Part shown: positions 10,550 to 20,393 of the stretch, piece after piece | How positions within the stretch are numbered: the first letter of the stretch is position 1 | Layout: each line of letters starts with the position of its first letter | Position numbers and translations under genes: made by a program | The notes under the pieces: generated by a model | The model's input: the letters and a program-made list of their open reading frames with translations, nothing else | The model's database searches: none | Told to the model about the DNA's origin: nothing | Assembly (NCBI GenBank): GCA_027596945.1 | Contig: JADGJH010000018.1 | Span: 14,184 to 35,369, forward strand | Origin: Physocladia obscura | Lineage: Eukaryota; Chytridiomycota; Chytridiomycetes; Chytridiales; Chytriomycetaceae | DNA length: 21,186 nt | Direction: 5' to 3'

Positions 10550-11400
10550 AGAGAGCTTATAATACCGTTTTTTTTATTAGGCACTGTCTGCTAAATTCAG
10601 TCATAAGTGATTGAAAACATGTTGATGATTATTTTCAAGAGTATTCCAAGTTTATGTGAACCTAGTTGGTTCTTTTTCATTGTTTCAAATTAATGTAAAT
10701 TTAGCACAGAATGTCTAATAATATATTGGTTATATTATCTCTATTATTTACACCATTATATTACTTATACTTGAGCAATTTAGATTCGAATTAGATTCTT
10801 ATTTGGAATTGTAGAACGCAATTAGATTCTGAATTAGATTTTTTTTGAAGGGAATGAAAATAAACAACTCTGATACCGTTTTTTTTATTAGGCAATCTTT
10901 GCTGAATTTGATCAAAAGTGATGTAAAAGATGCTTCTAATTGTTTTCAAGAGTATTCCAAGTTTATAGGTACCTTGTTGGTTCGTTTTCCTTGTTTCACG
11001 TTGATAAAATTCAGCACTGAATGTTTTATAAAATATTGGTTATATTCTCTCTATTATTTACACTATTATTTCATCATACTTTTGGAAATTTAGATTCTGA
11101 TGAGATTCCAATTTAGAATTTTAGAACGCAATTAGATTCTAAATTAGATTTCTTTTTGTAATTTTGCTTGGAAGTAAATGACTTAGTACATTGTAATAAA
11201 ATAACTCTCTTCTAAAATATGCCCCAAAAGTCATCTATTATTGGTTTTTTATTAGATATTCTCTACTAAATTCCATGGAAAGCGATGGAAAACATACCCG
11301 TGAGTATATTGGAGAATAGTCCAAGTTTTTAAAACCCGTCTCGGTGAACTTAGCACAGAATTTCCATTAAATTAGATAATCAGAATTTTATATCGCCGTA
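10550..11400 (+). repeat. Diverged ~311-bp AT-rich direct repeats (two copies plus a partial third)
   Basis: Copy 1 spans about 10551-10850, copy 2 about 10862-11165 and a partial, more diverged copy 3 about 11200-11400. Anchors between copies 1 and 2 are spaced evenly: ataccgttttttttattagg at 10562 and 10873, caagagtattccaagttta at 10636 and 10947, and gaacgcaattagattct at 10813 and 11124, all 311 apart. Copy 3 shares the attag...ctactaaatt, tccaagttt and ttagcacagaat segments but is shifted and shortened. Within each full unit the motif ttagattc recurs near the right end. No conserved reading frame spans the copies, and no terminal inverted repeats or target duplications are obvious. This may be a small tandem array or clustered non-autonomous element remnants. 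Confidence 0.75.
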
Positions 11401-11437
11401 AGATTTTAATCCCCAAAAAGTACTTCAGTATTAAATA

Positions 11438-12554
11438 TTATTTTCTTGGAGTTGGATGTGAACCATCAAGTCGCCTCGCAGTATCCATTAAACCCTTCTT
11501 ATCCATAATTTTTGCCTTTAGAGCTTTCAATTTTCCCAAACTGGCTCCATCCTCCTGTTCTAACTTCTTATCCCCTTCCAACTTTTCAAGTTCCAAAATT
11601 AACAAACGAAACATGAAGACTTCCACAAACATCTCCAAGTTGTCATCTGGTGCTCCTGAAAGCTCTAGTGTAAACCAATCAGTTGAAGTAACTCGCGTTA
11701 CTCTGCCTCCAATCCAGTCAAGATCAAGACGCATGATCTTTGGGCCATAAACAGCCAACCCAGGAACAACTATTTTGTCCAAAGCAGTAATGGATCCACC
11801 CAATCTAATTGGAATCACGTAAATAATAGGACATATGAAAATTCTTGAAAGCTGTTTAACCTTGCGTGGATTGAATTAAATATGTCACGCTGGGCTTTGG
11901 GAAGCAGTAATCCCGCCTCGTTCAGCACTTTTCTTCCCACCCTCCCAGTATTGACCAGATTCTCCCGCTCCAAGATCAACTGTTGTATTGCCATATTTTC
12001 GGACATAAAGATCTCCTTTCCTCTCTGTTTCACGTCTAGATTGGGTCATTGTAGTTCGCGTTTCGTCCTTGCGTTCAGTTCCCGCAATACCAGCCTTTTC
12101 GCCGCTAATAAAAATAAATATTAGCATCAACATCTAAGCAAAGAAAATATATCGATTCTTACGCATCAATTAAAAGAAGATGGAACAACTGACACCACCA
12201 AAACTCAGAATCATTCACTTCGAGAAGCTCTGAGTGTGGAGTTCCGAACAAGATGCTTCTTAGTTCCGTCAGTGTTTTCTAAGTATATATGAGAATAAAC
12301 ACTCGTTCCCAGAACAAACTTACAATCTTATCAAATTTTGAATAGTATCTAGAGAAAAGACCGTCATCGGCAAATAACTCCGGCTTGGATTTAATATTTG
12401 TGTTGTTGAGCTCGTCCAATTCATCCAAAGTGAACAGTGTGGCTGTAGTTTTGTCCTTTCCGTTGAACGTAAAACTGTGGAGTAAGCTGGAAAAGAGTTA
12501 GATTAACCAGAAAAGTGATCAAAAAAGCACTCACTGCTCTTGTGAAGCACAGCT
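11438..12554 (-). CDS. Unrecognised multi-exon protein, 5' end missing or disrupted
   Basis: I do not recognise this protein family. Proposed exons right to left: 12535-12554, 12324-12486, 12163-12278, 12091-12104, 11861-12035, 11438-11804; 855 nt, 284 residues, stop TAA at 11438-11440, phases consistent, introns 45-58 nt. Segments include FTLDELDELNNTN, LRSILFGTPHSELLEVND, SEFWWCQLFHLLLIDA, MAIQQLILERENLVNTGRVG, GLLLPKAQRDIFNSIHARLG, VVPGLAVYGPKIMRLDLDW, GAPDDNLEMFVEVFMFRLLI and a Lys-rich charged C-terminus. The middle looks alpha-helical and intracellular, with no signal peptide seen. The 14-nt exon at 12091-12104 is inferred only because it bridges two frames. No ATG lies in the first exons: an in-frame TAG sits at the proposed acceptor at 12555, so the gene must begin further upstream. 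There a copia relic lies on the opposite strand. The gene may be a pseudogene, or may have a TE-bearing first intron. Confidence 0.55.
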
Positions 12555-12599
12555 CTATAGTTCCTTGACCCAACAGGTTTAAGTAGGCCCAATAATGTA

Positions 12600-14290
12600 G
12601 CCCCCAATGAAATTAAAGAATTTATTGCAAAGTGGAGAATTTGCAGTGCTGGAGTCACTATCCAAATTTGCAAAAAAAGAAAATAGTGGTAATGAAAAGT
12701 TTTCAATTATATTTGAGAAAATTTTCATTAAGAAATCTTTTATTGAACCCAAAATAGAAGAATTAAAAGAGGACCTGAGAATATTGATCAATGAACAAAG
12801 AAGTAAGGGCAGTTTTGATTCAAGAAGTCCTGAATTAAAAAATGCTGAGTTCACAAAGACACCAATGAAACATGGTGTTGAACTCAATACAGCAAAACTA
12901 TTGAGAGCTTTAAGCATGTCTGTGGCAGCTGAAGAAGATGTAAGTGTAGAAACAAAACTGCTTGCTTCTCTTCTTGAAAAGAGACTAATTACAGAACCAA
13001 TAGAGAAATTGGAATCAATCGAAAATAGCAAAGAGATCAGATATGCAATGATACATGATCTGGCACATCTCTCAAATAATTTGATTAAAGATTCAATTAA
13101 AGTTGGAGTAATTGTGGGGGTTGAATTCAAAAATGAAAATAAAGAAGAATTAGATTGTGAAAATGATTTGACATTTAAACAATCGGCATGTATCAGTTGC
13201 AGTTTAGGAAAAATATATTGTAGTCTAATTTATAGTAAGGATTTTAGAGTAGTTACATATAGATTGTGTTCCACTTCCATGTGAAACACCACAAAGAGAA
13301 CAATATATGATAATCATTGTAGATGAGTGGACTAGAAAAGGTGCTGTTTACTTTGTGAGAAACAAAAGTGACACAGTACCCAAAATTTTGTTGTTGGCAC
13401 TTTTAGAAGTGATGAAGGAACAAAAATTATAAACCAAGACCTGAAGAATGCATTCAAATTTTCAGAAACAAGAAAAGTGACTCCACAGTATGAACAAAGT
13501 TCATCATATACAAAAGAAATGAATGTAACAGCTGAGAAACTAGTCCAAACATTGAAATTTTGTGTCATCACAATGTTAATTCATTCAAGATTACCAAATT
13601 CCATGATAAAATATGCAGCACAATATTTTATGAGAATCAGAAATAAGTTACTTTGCAAACAAGCAGGCTTCCAAACCAAGGAAAGTTCTCACCAGACCTT
13701 CTGTGGGAAGGAAAAGTGCAAAACTTTTCAAGAGAACTCCCATTTGGTTGTCAAGTGACAATACACCAACATGAGGATTAAAGAAATGGAAAATGGGCTC
13801 AACCAAGAATTCCAGGAATCGTCCTTGGAATGATTGGAAGTTCTATTTATGAGGTTTATAATATAAAATCAAGAAGAATTGTGAAAGCATTTCACATCTT
13901 AGCTCTGAGAGACAGATTTCCCAGTTTAAAGAAAACCCTGGAAAATGATTTTGTAAACCTAACAAATCCATTATCACACTATCCACCTGTTCACAAAGAA
14001 ATGAATCAGACTGAAATAAAAAGTATTTGACCAGAAAATGTAATGTAACCTATAGAAGAAGTTGCAGAGGTTGATGGCACACTAGAAAGTGAAGAAAAAC
14101 AACCAAATTACAATTTAAGACCAAGAGAAGTTCAATCATATGTTCCAATTCAGGGGAGGGATAAAACCAACTTTGAGATTCCACATGAAGCTGAGAATTC
14201 AGTTGATAGTTGTGGAATTGAAATGAATGATGAAGAAAACAATTCTATTGAAATTAACAAAGAGAATGTTGATGAAACAATAGAAGAGTA
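12600..14290 (+). mobile_element. Decayed Ty1/copia-type retrotransposon fragment (integrase region)
   Basis: Segments of a copia-like integrase read on the plus strand but split by frameshifts and stops. 12607-13284 is an open frame ending in an HHCC-like zinc finger (H-xxx-HLS near 13054-13075, then CISCSLGK near 13189-13212). The next ~170 bases continue in another frame with QYMIIIVDEW, the integrase core start with its first Asp. 13398-13758 carries RSDEGTKI, with the second catalytic Asp, and the segment with the expected Glu (AEK). 13800-14027 carries the post-core motif resembling the copia G-x-x-LGM...YEVYNIKSR block. From 14050 to 14290 comes an acidic spacer with NYNLRPRE. No Gag, protease, reverse transcriptase, RNase H or paired LTRs were recognised, so this is a fragment that cannot transpose by itself. 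Boundaries are approximate. Base composition is purine- and A-rich, unlike flanking exons. Confidence 0.82.
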
Positions 14291-15172
14291 AATTAAACAG
14301 ATTCCAGAAATAATCATCTATGCAGAAAAAGATGAGGAAAAAGCATTTGATAATGACAGTGATGCATCAACTGTTAATATTGAAGAAGGAAATCTATCTC
14401 CTTCTTCCTCTAATTCTTCCTCCTTTCTTCTTCTTTATGAGTTTTCTCTTATCTCAAAGTCTCCCCTTCTTGCTGATCTTGTTCTTCTCTTTTTCCATTT
14501 GTGTTTGAAATCAAGTGAAATAAACTCTGTGTTGTTTTACTCTTTCTGTCCTATCTTTGTTATACCACAGCAAACACAGCCAAGGTGGTTCCAACCATCC
14601 TGACAGTCATGCAAGCCATGGAATTTAATCCTTCTTTGGTTTTTTATCTTCCTCAGATTGACAGTTTTTGATCTTTTCGCAAGTGATTGTTGATGTCATA
14701 TAGAAACTTTGTTTGGTCCATATTACAGGTGAAATGTCATGTAGTCTCAACATTTGTATTCTAGGCAATGTATATTGCAAGACAATTTAAATACCCAGAA
14801 GAGTGAAGTAAACAACAAAGTCACAGACATACATGCAATATCTGTAGGTGCTGGCTGGTGTCAACAATCAAGTGCATGTTTGGTTACTGTGGCAAAACAA
14901 AGATGGCAGAGAAGGTACATAGACATGATCCCTGATACAACTCATCTCTTCTATTTTGGTAATTACTGAATCACTGAGACTCTTGTCTCCATAGTATTTC
15001 TGCCAACCAATTCTGTTTTACTGACTATTTTTGCTGCACCAGTCAATTCTGTTCTGCCAGTTGATTCAGTTCTGCCAATTCAAACAATCTCAGAGGCATT
15101 ACATTCTTTACCTTCTAATACTTCTCCTGCTACAATAGAAATTGAAAAATTAAAATGGGTTGGAGGGTGTAT
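14290..15172. other. Unassigned sequence right of the copia fragment
   Basis: About 880 bases between the integrase relic and the next gene. 14385-14560 is strongly pyrimidine-rich and contains an aataaa (14519-14524); it could be LTR-like or just spacer. A plus-strand frame from ATG 14754 runs to TGA 14968-14970 and is open again in the same frame up to TAG at about 15194, which would overlap the 3' end of the minus-strand gene. Near 15005-15085 a motif resembling caattctgttctgcca is repeated about three times. No domain was recognised. The stretch may be further retroelement debris. Confidence 0.45.
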
Positions 15173-16102
15173 TTATTTTGCAACAAACTTGTAGCTGTTC
15201 TTGAATCCTTCTGGAGGAGTGTCCAAAAAATCAAGTGAAGATGCAAAAGAGGATTTTGCATCAGTGCGCAAAAATCCGTCAATCATCCCATGAACTGGAA
15301 CAAAATTCTGGAAGTCCCATTCAAGAATTTTTCCCAACGAATATTTGAGACCTTCAATGGATGCAACATTGGCAAATTTTGCTTAAAGGAAGAAGTGAAA
15401 ATGGTCAGGATATAGAAATAAAACAAAACTTAAACAGTTTCTCTCACCGAAATGGAATTTTATTCCACTTTTTTCCCCAACTATACGAGCAGCTCCAAAA
15501 TCCTTGTAGAAATACCAAAAAGAGTCTCCAGTAATCACACTTTGACTGCCAGGATGGAAATAAGCGTATTCAATCCGCCTCGTGTTTCCAAAATCAGGAA
15601 GTGTTGCGAACTGTTTCATCCCAAATACAGTTTGCATGACAAGACCTGATCCCAGCTGTACCTTCAGTGGATTGTCAACTTCGGGATCCAAAATTTCGTA
15701 TGAAAACGGATGCTCCAATTCCGCAATTTTAGATTCGATTCGGCCAGGCGGAATGTAACATTTGGCAGTTGGAAAATGGGTCAACCAATCGCCCATTCGC
15801 AAATAATGCCAGTCACCAGTAGTTAGGATATATTTGACCAAACGAGTCTCTCTTTCTTCGAGAGATTTTACGGCGGAAACTGTGGAATCCGTCGCTTGAG
15901 TTGGATTGATGACAGCAAAGCCAGCGGAGAGACGGACAATCAACGTGCGGTTCCCAATGCTTGAAGATGTTCCTGGAAACTCATATTCCGTGTGAATGGA
16001 CCAAAATCCGTCCGCTACTGATTATAGCCTCGAATAAATATCTTTTTAACTCAGATTTCACTCACATTCCGTCAGTGTATTGAGAGTTGTCTCGTGTTTC
16101 AT
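15173..16102 (-). CDS. DUF4336-like / metallo-beta-lactamase-fold-like protein
   Basis: Three exons right to left: 16066-16102, 15448-16017, 15173-15381 (introns 48 and 66 nt); 816 nt, 271 residues, stop TAA 15173-15175. The 37-nt first exon encodes only 12 residues, but it has an ATG and splices in phase. The order of features resembles the DUF4336 group of metallo-hydrolase-like proteins: an N-terminal strand TLIVRLSAGFAVINP (38-51), then ILTTGDWHYLRMGDWLTHFP with the His83 region that matches the family's 'Asn-x-x-His-His...Gly-x-W' block, then a GDSFWYF strand (176-182), and FVPVHG (229-234) near the C-terminus. Classical zinc ligands (HxHxDH) are absent, so activity is uncertain. Proteins of this type are usually annotated as uncharacterised. 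The family call rests on pattern resemblance by eye; the gene structure is well supported. Confidence 0.7.
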
Positions 16103-16458
16103 CCAATTTCCGAACAAAAGAGAAAAAGGAAAACCGGCATATTTCCAGCAGAAGAGAGCTGCCAAAATACCAAGGCCCTCCTGCCAAAATACCCACATTT
16201 AAAGAAACAAAAGTGTGCAACAAGTGCAAACGAGAAGAAAATTTGTGTATAATTCCGGGCGAAAGTATGTGCTTGGTGATATTAGATTTGTATGAGCTGC
16301 TTTGTGTATACTGTGTTAATTGCCACAACTCTGTAACAAAATAAAATAAAAGTTAATTCTTTATCTTTAATAACACATGTACATATCAAAACATTCCAAA
16401 AAAAACTAACAAAACAACAAAAACAAGAAAGCCTTGTCACTTCCCGGTAATATATAAC
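16103..16458. other. Intergenic spacer between two minus-strand genes
   Basis: This 356-base spacer contains the presumed promoter and 5' UTR of the DUF4336-like gene (its ATG is at 16102) and the 3' flank of the intronless gene ending at 16459. A plus-strand frame at 16087-16344 has several Cys residues but overlaps the start exon of the minus-strand gene and shows no domain. Nothing else is seen; 16340-16440 is A-rich. Confidence 0.5.
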
Positions 16459-18624
16459 TTATTCTTCATAACCATTATTTTCACCCTGCTTCTTTCCAAC
16501 ACTATCCTCAAGATCAATCTCACCGAGATCCAACTCCAAATCCAACCCAAACAAATCATCTCCATCGTCTTCATTCTCATGATTCCTAAGATCAAAATCA
16601 ATACGCCCATACGAGCTCCGTACCTCTCGATACAGCGCCGAAACTCGCCGAAACTCTCGCGCTTCGCGATCAATTGATCCAACCACATTCTCACCAACAG
16701 TCCATCCGTTACTGTTCATGCTGCCACCGCCGCTTAAGCTTGCACTCCCGCTGCCGCTGCTCTTCGCGCTCCCACGACTTCCAATCCGCGTTATCGTCTG
16801 CAGATCTGCTTGCACGCGTGAAACAAACGACGATGACCGTGATAACAGCGACGTACTTCGCGATAATGATCCGACGGGCGCTGTGTCGTTTGTTGACGAT
16901 CTCGCCATTTTCGGCGGGGGCGACTCACCGGAGCTGTACAACGAAGATATTGCGGCTGATCGGGATGGTGTTATTGTGTGTCGGCGAATGAGGAGGTTTT
17001 GAAGTTTGTTGGTGGCGAGAGGCATGTTTGTGGTGGTGACAGTGGGTAAAGGACTATTATAACTATTTTTGGCTTGATGGTGGTATTCGTTTACGGGGTG
17101 CTGCCATTGTGAATCTTCAATTACAAGGGATTGGACACGCGCTATTCTGTTTTTTGAAGAACTGGCGGCAGTGGTAGCAATGCTATTGCCACTGCCGCCG
17201 CCACCGGTTGATGCCATTGTAATGCTTGAACGAACTGATTTCGTTGTGGTGCTGGTAGTTGATTTCATTGACGATGTGCTGTCAACTGACCGGATGCTAC
17301 CAGACCGCGATCCAATTACACTATCAATATGCTCATTACTGTTGCCAACAGAAAATGATAACGATGGCAACAGCCCTAAATGGAGGAATTCTCCGTCGAT
17401 TCCTTGTACTCGCGTTATACTGCCATCGACGCCACGCCGTGATATTGCCGCCGCTTCTTTAATCGGATCATAATACGCACTCACTTGTTTCGGAACAATT
17501 GTATGAACGTAAACAAACTCTCGTCGCCTCCCAGATAGCTGTTTCTGAATCACCGGAACCACAACTATATCCTCATCTGGAAAAAAACTGAGGGCGAACG
17601 TATCCTCGTCATCACCTCGCGCCGCTGAAAACACGTCTGATGCATCAAACAATGCTTCGACGAAATCTCTACCTACAAAACCAACCTTCTTCTTTTTCTT
17701 CTTGCTCATCCTCCCCTCATCCATATCATTCTCATCGCCAACAACACGCAGTTCAACCACATTCGCAATTGCTGTCGCCGGATTGAAGCTCGCCCATTGA
17801 ATATTGATTGGAGGGTCAGCACATGTAACTTCAGCGGAAGAACCAACAACGTGCTCACAAACGAAGCGCGACATAGTTTGTGAATTGGACCGAATTGAAG
17901 GAGTCTGCGGGACAGACATTATGGCGCAGCGAGCGCCACGGATAAAACCGCCAGTATTATCTGCGAGCCACGGACCCAAAGGAAGTGCCCAGAGCGGAGG
18001 TTTGTGGTGTTCATGAATTTCGTTTTCGTTTTCGTTTTGATGCACATGCTGGGAAATTGAGAAGAAGCCTTTCGAATGCGAACGTGGACCACGCGGACGG
18101 ACATTAGCAAAGTGGCCCGTGTGAATATGCAGCGGTGTTAAAGATGTGGGCGATGGAGGTGGAAGTTGGGTTGTTGGATGAGAATGTGAATGCAAATTAG
18201 AGTTTGTTTGAGTCTTTGTGCGCACGAGACCAAGATTGGCAAGGTGGTTGTGAAAGCTGATGGTATTGTTGTTGCTGTTGTTTGCGTATGACAATTGCGA
18301 TTGTGGTGAAGGGAAAGTGGGGTTTAAGGGGGTAATTGTGCTTGTGCTTGTTGTTATTGCGGGGGGACCGGTGTACTTGAGTTTGTGAGCATGACTGTTG
18401 TGATTGTCATTAATTCGATCGGTTTTCTGTTTATGTGAATGCTTCGTGTCGTTGTTGGTATCGTTAACGTTTTCGTCTATCGCCATTCGTGGCAAATTGG
18501 GATTGCGCGGTTGTACCACTTGCAAACTCATCACGGTCGTTACTTCGTCCGGATTGTGAGTGCCACTCTTTGCTTTGATTCTCACCGGAAGTGGCGGCGG
18601 ATGTTTACGATTGTCACTCTGCAT
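16459..18624 (-). CDS. Intronless low-complexity protein, 721 residues, function unknown
   Basis: A single uninterrupted frame of 721 residues, not recognised. Residues 1-215 are Asn/His/Ser/Pro/Thr-rich and look disordered, including a charged NENENEIHEHH stretch near 197-207. Residues about 215-425 look partly folded: LWALPLGPWLADNTGG, SRFVCEHVVGSSAEVTCADP, NIQWASFNP, ANVVELRVVGDE, six consecutive Lys at 308-313 (a possible nuclear localisation signal), FVEALFDASDVFSAA, DEDTFALSFFPDEDIVVVPVI and REFVYVHTIVPKQVSAYYDP. Residues 430-645 are Ser/Thr/Gly-rich with many RxxS-like sites, and the C-terminal ~45 residues are acidic (DLELDLGEIDLED). There is no signal peptide or membrane segment. In a window where most genes have several introns, a 2.2-kb intronless frame is notable. 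Codon-position structure and the long frame argue that it is coding. A signalling or nuclear scaffold role would be a guess. RFC4 ends 114 bases upstream on the same strand. Confidence 0.8.
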   Translation of the reverse strand: MQSDNRKHPPPLPVRIKAKSGTHNPDEVTTVMSLQVVQPRNPNLPRMAIDENVNDTNNDTKHSHKQKTDRINDNHNSHAHKLKYTGPPAITTSTSTITPLNPTFPSPQSQLSYANNSNNNTISFHNHLANLGLVRTKTQTNSNLHSHSHPTTQLPPPSPTSLTPLHIHTGHFANVRPRGPRSHSKGFFSISQHVHQNENENEIHEHHKPPLWALPLGPWLADNTGGFIRGARCAIMSVPQTPSIRSNSQTMSRFVCEHVVGSSAEVTCADPPINIQWASFNPATAIANVVELRVVGDENDMDEGRMSKKKKKKVGFVGRDFVEALFDASDVFSAARGDDEDTFALSFFPDEDIVVVPVIQKQLSGRRREFVYVHTIVPKQVSAYYDPIKEAAAISRRGVDGSITRVQGIDGEFLHLGLLPSLSFSVGNSNEHIDSVIGSRSGSIRSVDSTSSMKSTTSTTTKSVRSSITMASTGGGGSGNSIATTAASSSKNRIARVQSLVIEDSQWQHPVNEYHHQAKNSYNSPLPTVTTTNMPLATNKLQNLLIRRHTITPSRSAAISSLYSSGESPPPKMARSSTNDTAPVGSLSRSTSLLSRSSSFVSRVQADLQTITRIGSRGSAKSSGSGSASLSGGGSMNSNGWTVGENVVGSIDREAREFRRVSALYREVRSSYGRIDFDLRNHENEDDGDDLFGLDLELDLGEIDLEDSVGKKQGENNGYEE

Positions 18625-18738
18625 TATTAAACAGTGAGTGACCTGATTTGACTTAAAATTTGATTGTGTGTTCAGAGAGAAATAAAAAATTTACAACGGC
18701 GTTTCAATCCAGTTTCATAACAAAGTTTTATCGATTTT

Positions 18739-20335
18739 TTATTGTGACACCAACAGCTTGAGCAACTGCATCTCCTCGTCACTTCCGTCAATTAGCGCCT
18801 TATCAATCTGCCCGAAGCTTTCACTCATTCGAGCCTTTTGAGTACTTGTCAGTTCAACATCTCCCAACACGCGATCAAAAAGCTTCACGACCGAAAAAAA
18901 GAAAAGAAAAAAAAAGAAAAAAAAAAAATTAATTGATCAATTAATTCAATGTTCAAGTTTTCGTTTTTCTTTTTTCAAGACTAACCTGCAAAACAATCTG
19001 CCCCCCACTATAGCCATTCCTCACAACATCTTTAACGCATTTCTGCGCCTCGTAAAACCGCCGCCCAACCCAAGCAGTAAAAAGCCCGTCAATCACTGCG
19101 TCTGGAACCACTCCGGCAATTTCAACAATCACGCGCGCTTCGATTGGCTCACTTTGATGCAATCTGTATGCCGATTGCAGGTACATAATTGCTTTACGTA
19201 GATCGCCTTCTGAGACTTTGATGATCATATCAATAGTCTTTTCATTTTTATTTATTAAATCGGAGCGATGAGATACAACACAATAAGCAAAGTGATAACA
19301 TTAAGAAAGAAAAAGTCGGAGAACATGCACTTACTTCTGTCGGACACTGGACCCCTTCTTTATCCGCAATTTCAGTGAGTCTGCCTCGGATGCTCTCATT
19401 ATCCAATGGCTTGAATCGAAACTTCGAGCATCGCGATGTGAGAGGTTCAATAATTCTTGTGTATTTAGTCAGTGGGAATGAAGACCAGAAGATGTAAATA
19501 AAATACTTTTTTGGATTTTTAATGAAGTACAAACCGACTAACGTAATTGCAAATTAAACAAAATCGAGTCATCTTGCTATACGTTTCCATTGTACGACGC
19601 AGTGCGCTCTGAGCGTCGACAGTCATTGAATCGGCTTCATCAAGAATAATGATTTTGAACGGCGGTAATACGTTTCTGTATATTGATGTTTTTGTTTTTT
19701 ATGAATGTCCGAAAATGGATAACACTGATGTAAAAAACGTACCCAGAAGGACTCGAACCGCTAGATGAAACTGAGACTCGAGCGAAATTCTTGACTTTTT
19801 CACGGACAATGTCGATTCCGCGTTCGTCAGAGGCGTTGAGTTCAAGTACACGCGATTTCATTGCTTCAGGACTTTTTTTTTTTTCACCAATGAGCGAGAC
19901 AAGAATAAACCATGCAAGTAAATACCCATAAATATCTCGTGCAAGTGCAAGGATCGTACTCGTCTTTCCAGTGCCTTGAAACAAGCGAAACAGGATTGCT
20001 TTTTATTAATATGACATCAAACAAACAAAACCAACCAGGCGGCCCGAAGAAGAGCAAATGTGGAAGCTAGATGGAAACAAAAAGATCCTACGGTGAGAAG
20101 TTTTTACAACATTTTTGAGAAGTGGGATATTTTACTGCACATTGTTGGATTCGAGTGTTTTGCGCAGTACAGCGATAGTTTCTTCCTGAGCAGCAACTTC
20201 GTGCATTCCCCGCGGCCGGTATTTTTCAATCCTGGCAGCGCATTGCCGAGTTAAATTGGTATCAATTGTTGTCTTTTTTTTTCGTTGTTATTTCGACCGC
20301 ACGCACCATGGTTGGCTGTTGGTCGATGATGTCAT
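18739..20335 (-). CDS. RFC4: Replication factor C small subunit (human RFC4 / yeast Rfc2 type)
   Basis: AAA+ clamp-loader subunit that, within the RFC pentamer, opens PCNA and loads it at primer-template junctions in the nucleus. Nine exons right to left: 20307-20335, 20141-20231, 20036-20066, 19926-19974, 19743-19871, 19535-19675, 19335-19455, 18986-19237, 18739-18882; 987 nt, 328 residues, all phases consistent, introns 54-103 nt. Visible RFC boxes: [10 protein letters not shown] (9-18), Walker A GPPGTGKT (48-55), [11 protein letters not shown] (76-86), REKVKNFA (90-97), Walker B LDEADSMT (121-128), ALRRTMET (134-141), [23 protein letters not shown] (147-169, with the SRC arginine-finger motif at 164-166), and [15 protein letters not shown] (204-218). 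The collar domain and a C-terminal KLLVSQ follow. Length fits the family (about 330-365). The RFC4-type call (versus RFC2, RFC3 or RFC5) rests on the KFRFKPL and NYVSRIIEPL context. The gene is divergent from the RRM gene at 20394. Confidence 0.96.
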
Positions 20336-20393
20336 TTTCTTTTTCTGAACTTTGTTCTTGAATTGAAGTAAAAACAGTTGCTTTTCAAAACAA
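20336..20393. promoter_or_regulatory. 58-bp bidirectional intergenic region, RFC4 / RRM gene
   Basis: Only 58 bases separate the start codons of two divergent genes (RFC4 ATG at 20333-20335 on minus; RRM-gene ATG at 20394 on plus). Both starts are anchored by conserved N-termini that begin within a few residues. The interval is T-rich at the left and A-rich at the right, with no obvious TATA or CCAAT element. Core promoter elements of each gene probably overlap the other's 5' UTR or first intron. Confidence 0.6.

Noticed and set aside
10845..11093. 82-residue plus-strand frame
   Set aside because: Lies inside the ~311-bp repeat; the equivalent region of copy 1 is not open in the same frame, so coding is unlikely.
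12579..13130. 183-residue open frame on the minus strand
   Set aside because: Antisense shadow of the plus-strand integrase relic, which shows the HHCC-like finger and core motifs; the minus frame has no domain.
16087..16344. Plus-strand frame with CNKCK and CVYCVNCH Cys pairs
   Set aside because: Overlaps the start exon of the minus-strand DUF4336-like gene, has no spacing matching a known zinc finger, and nothing supports expression.
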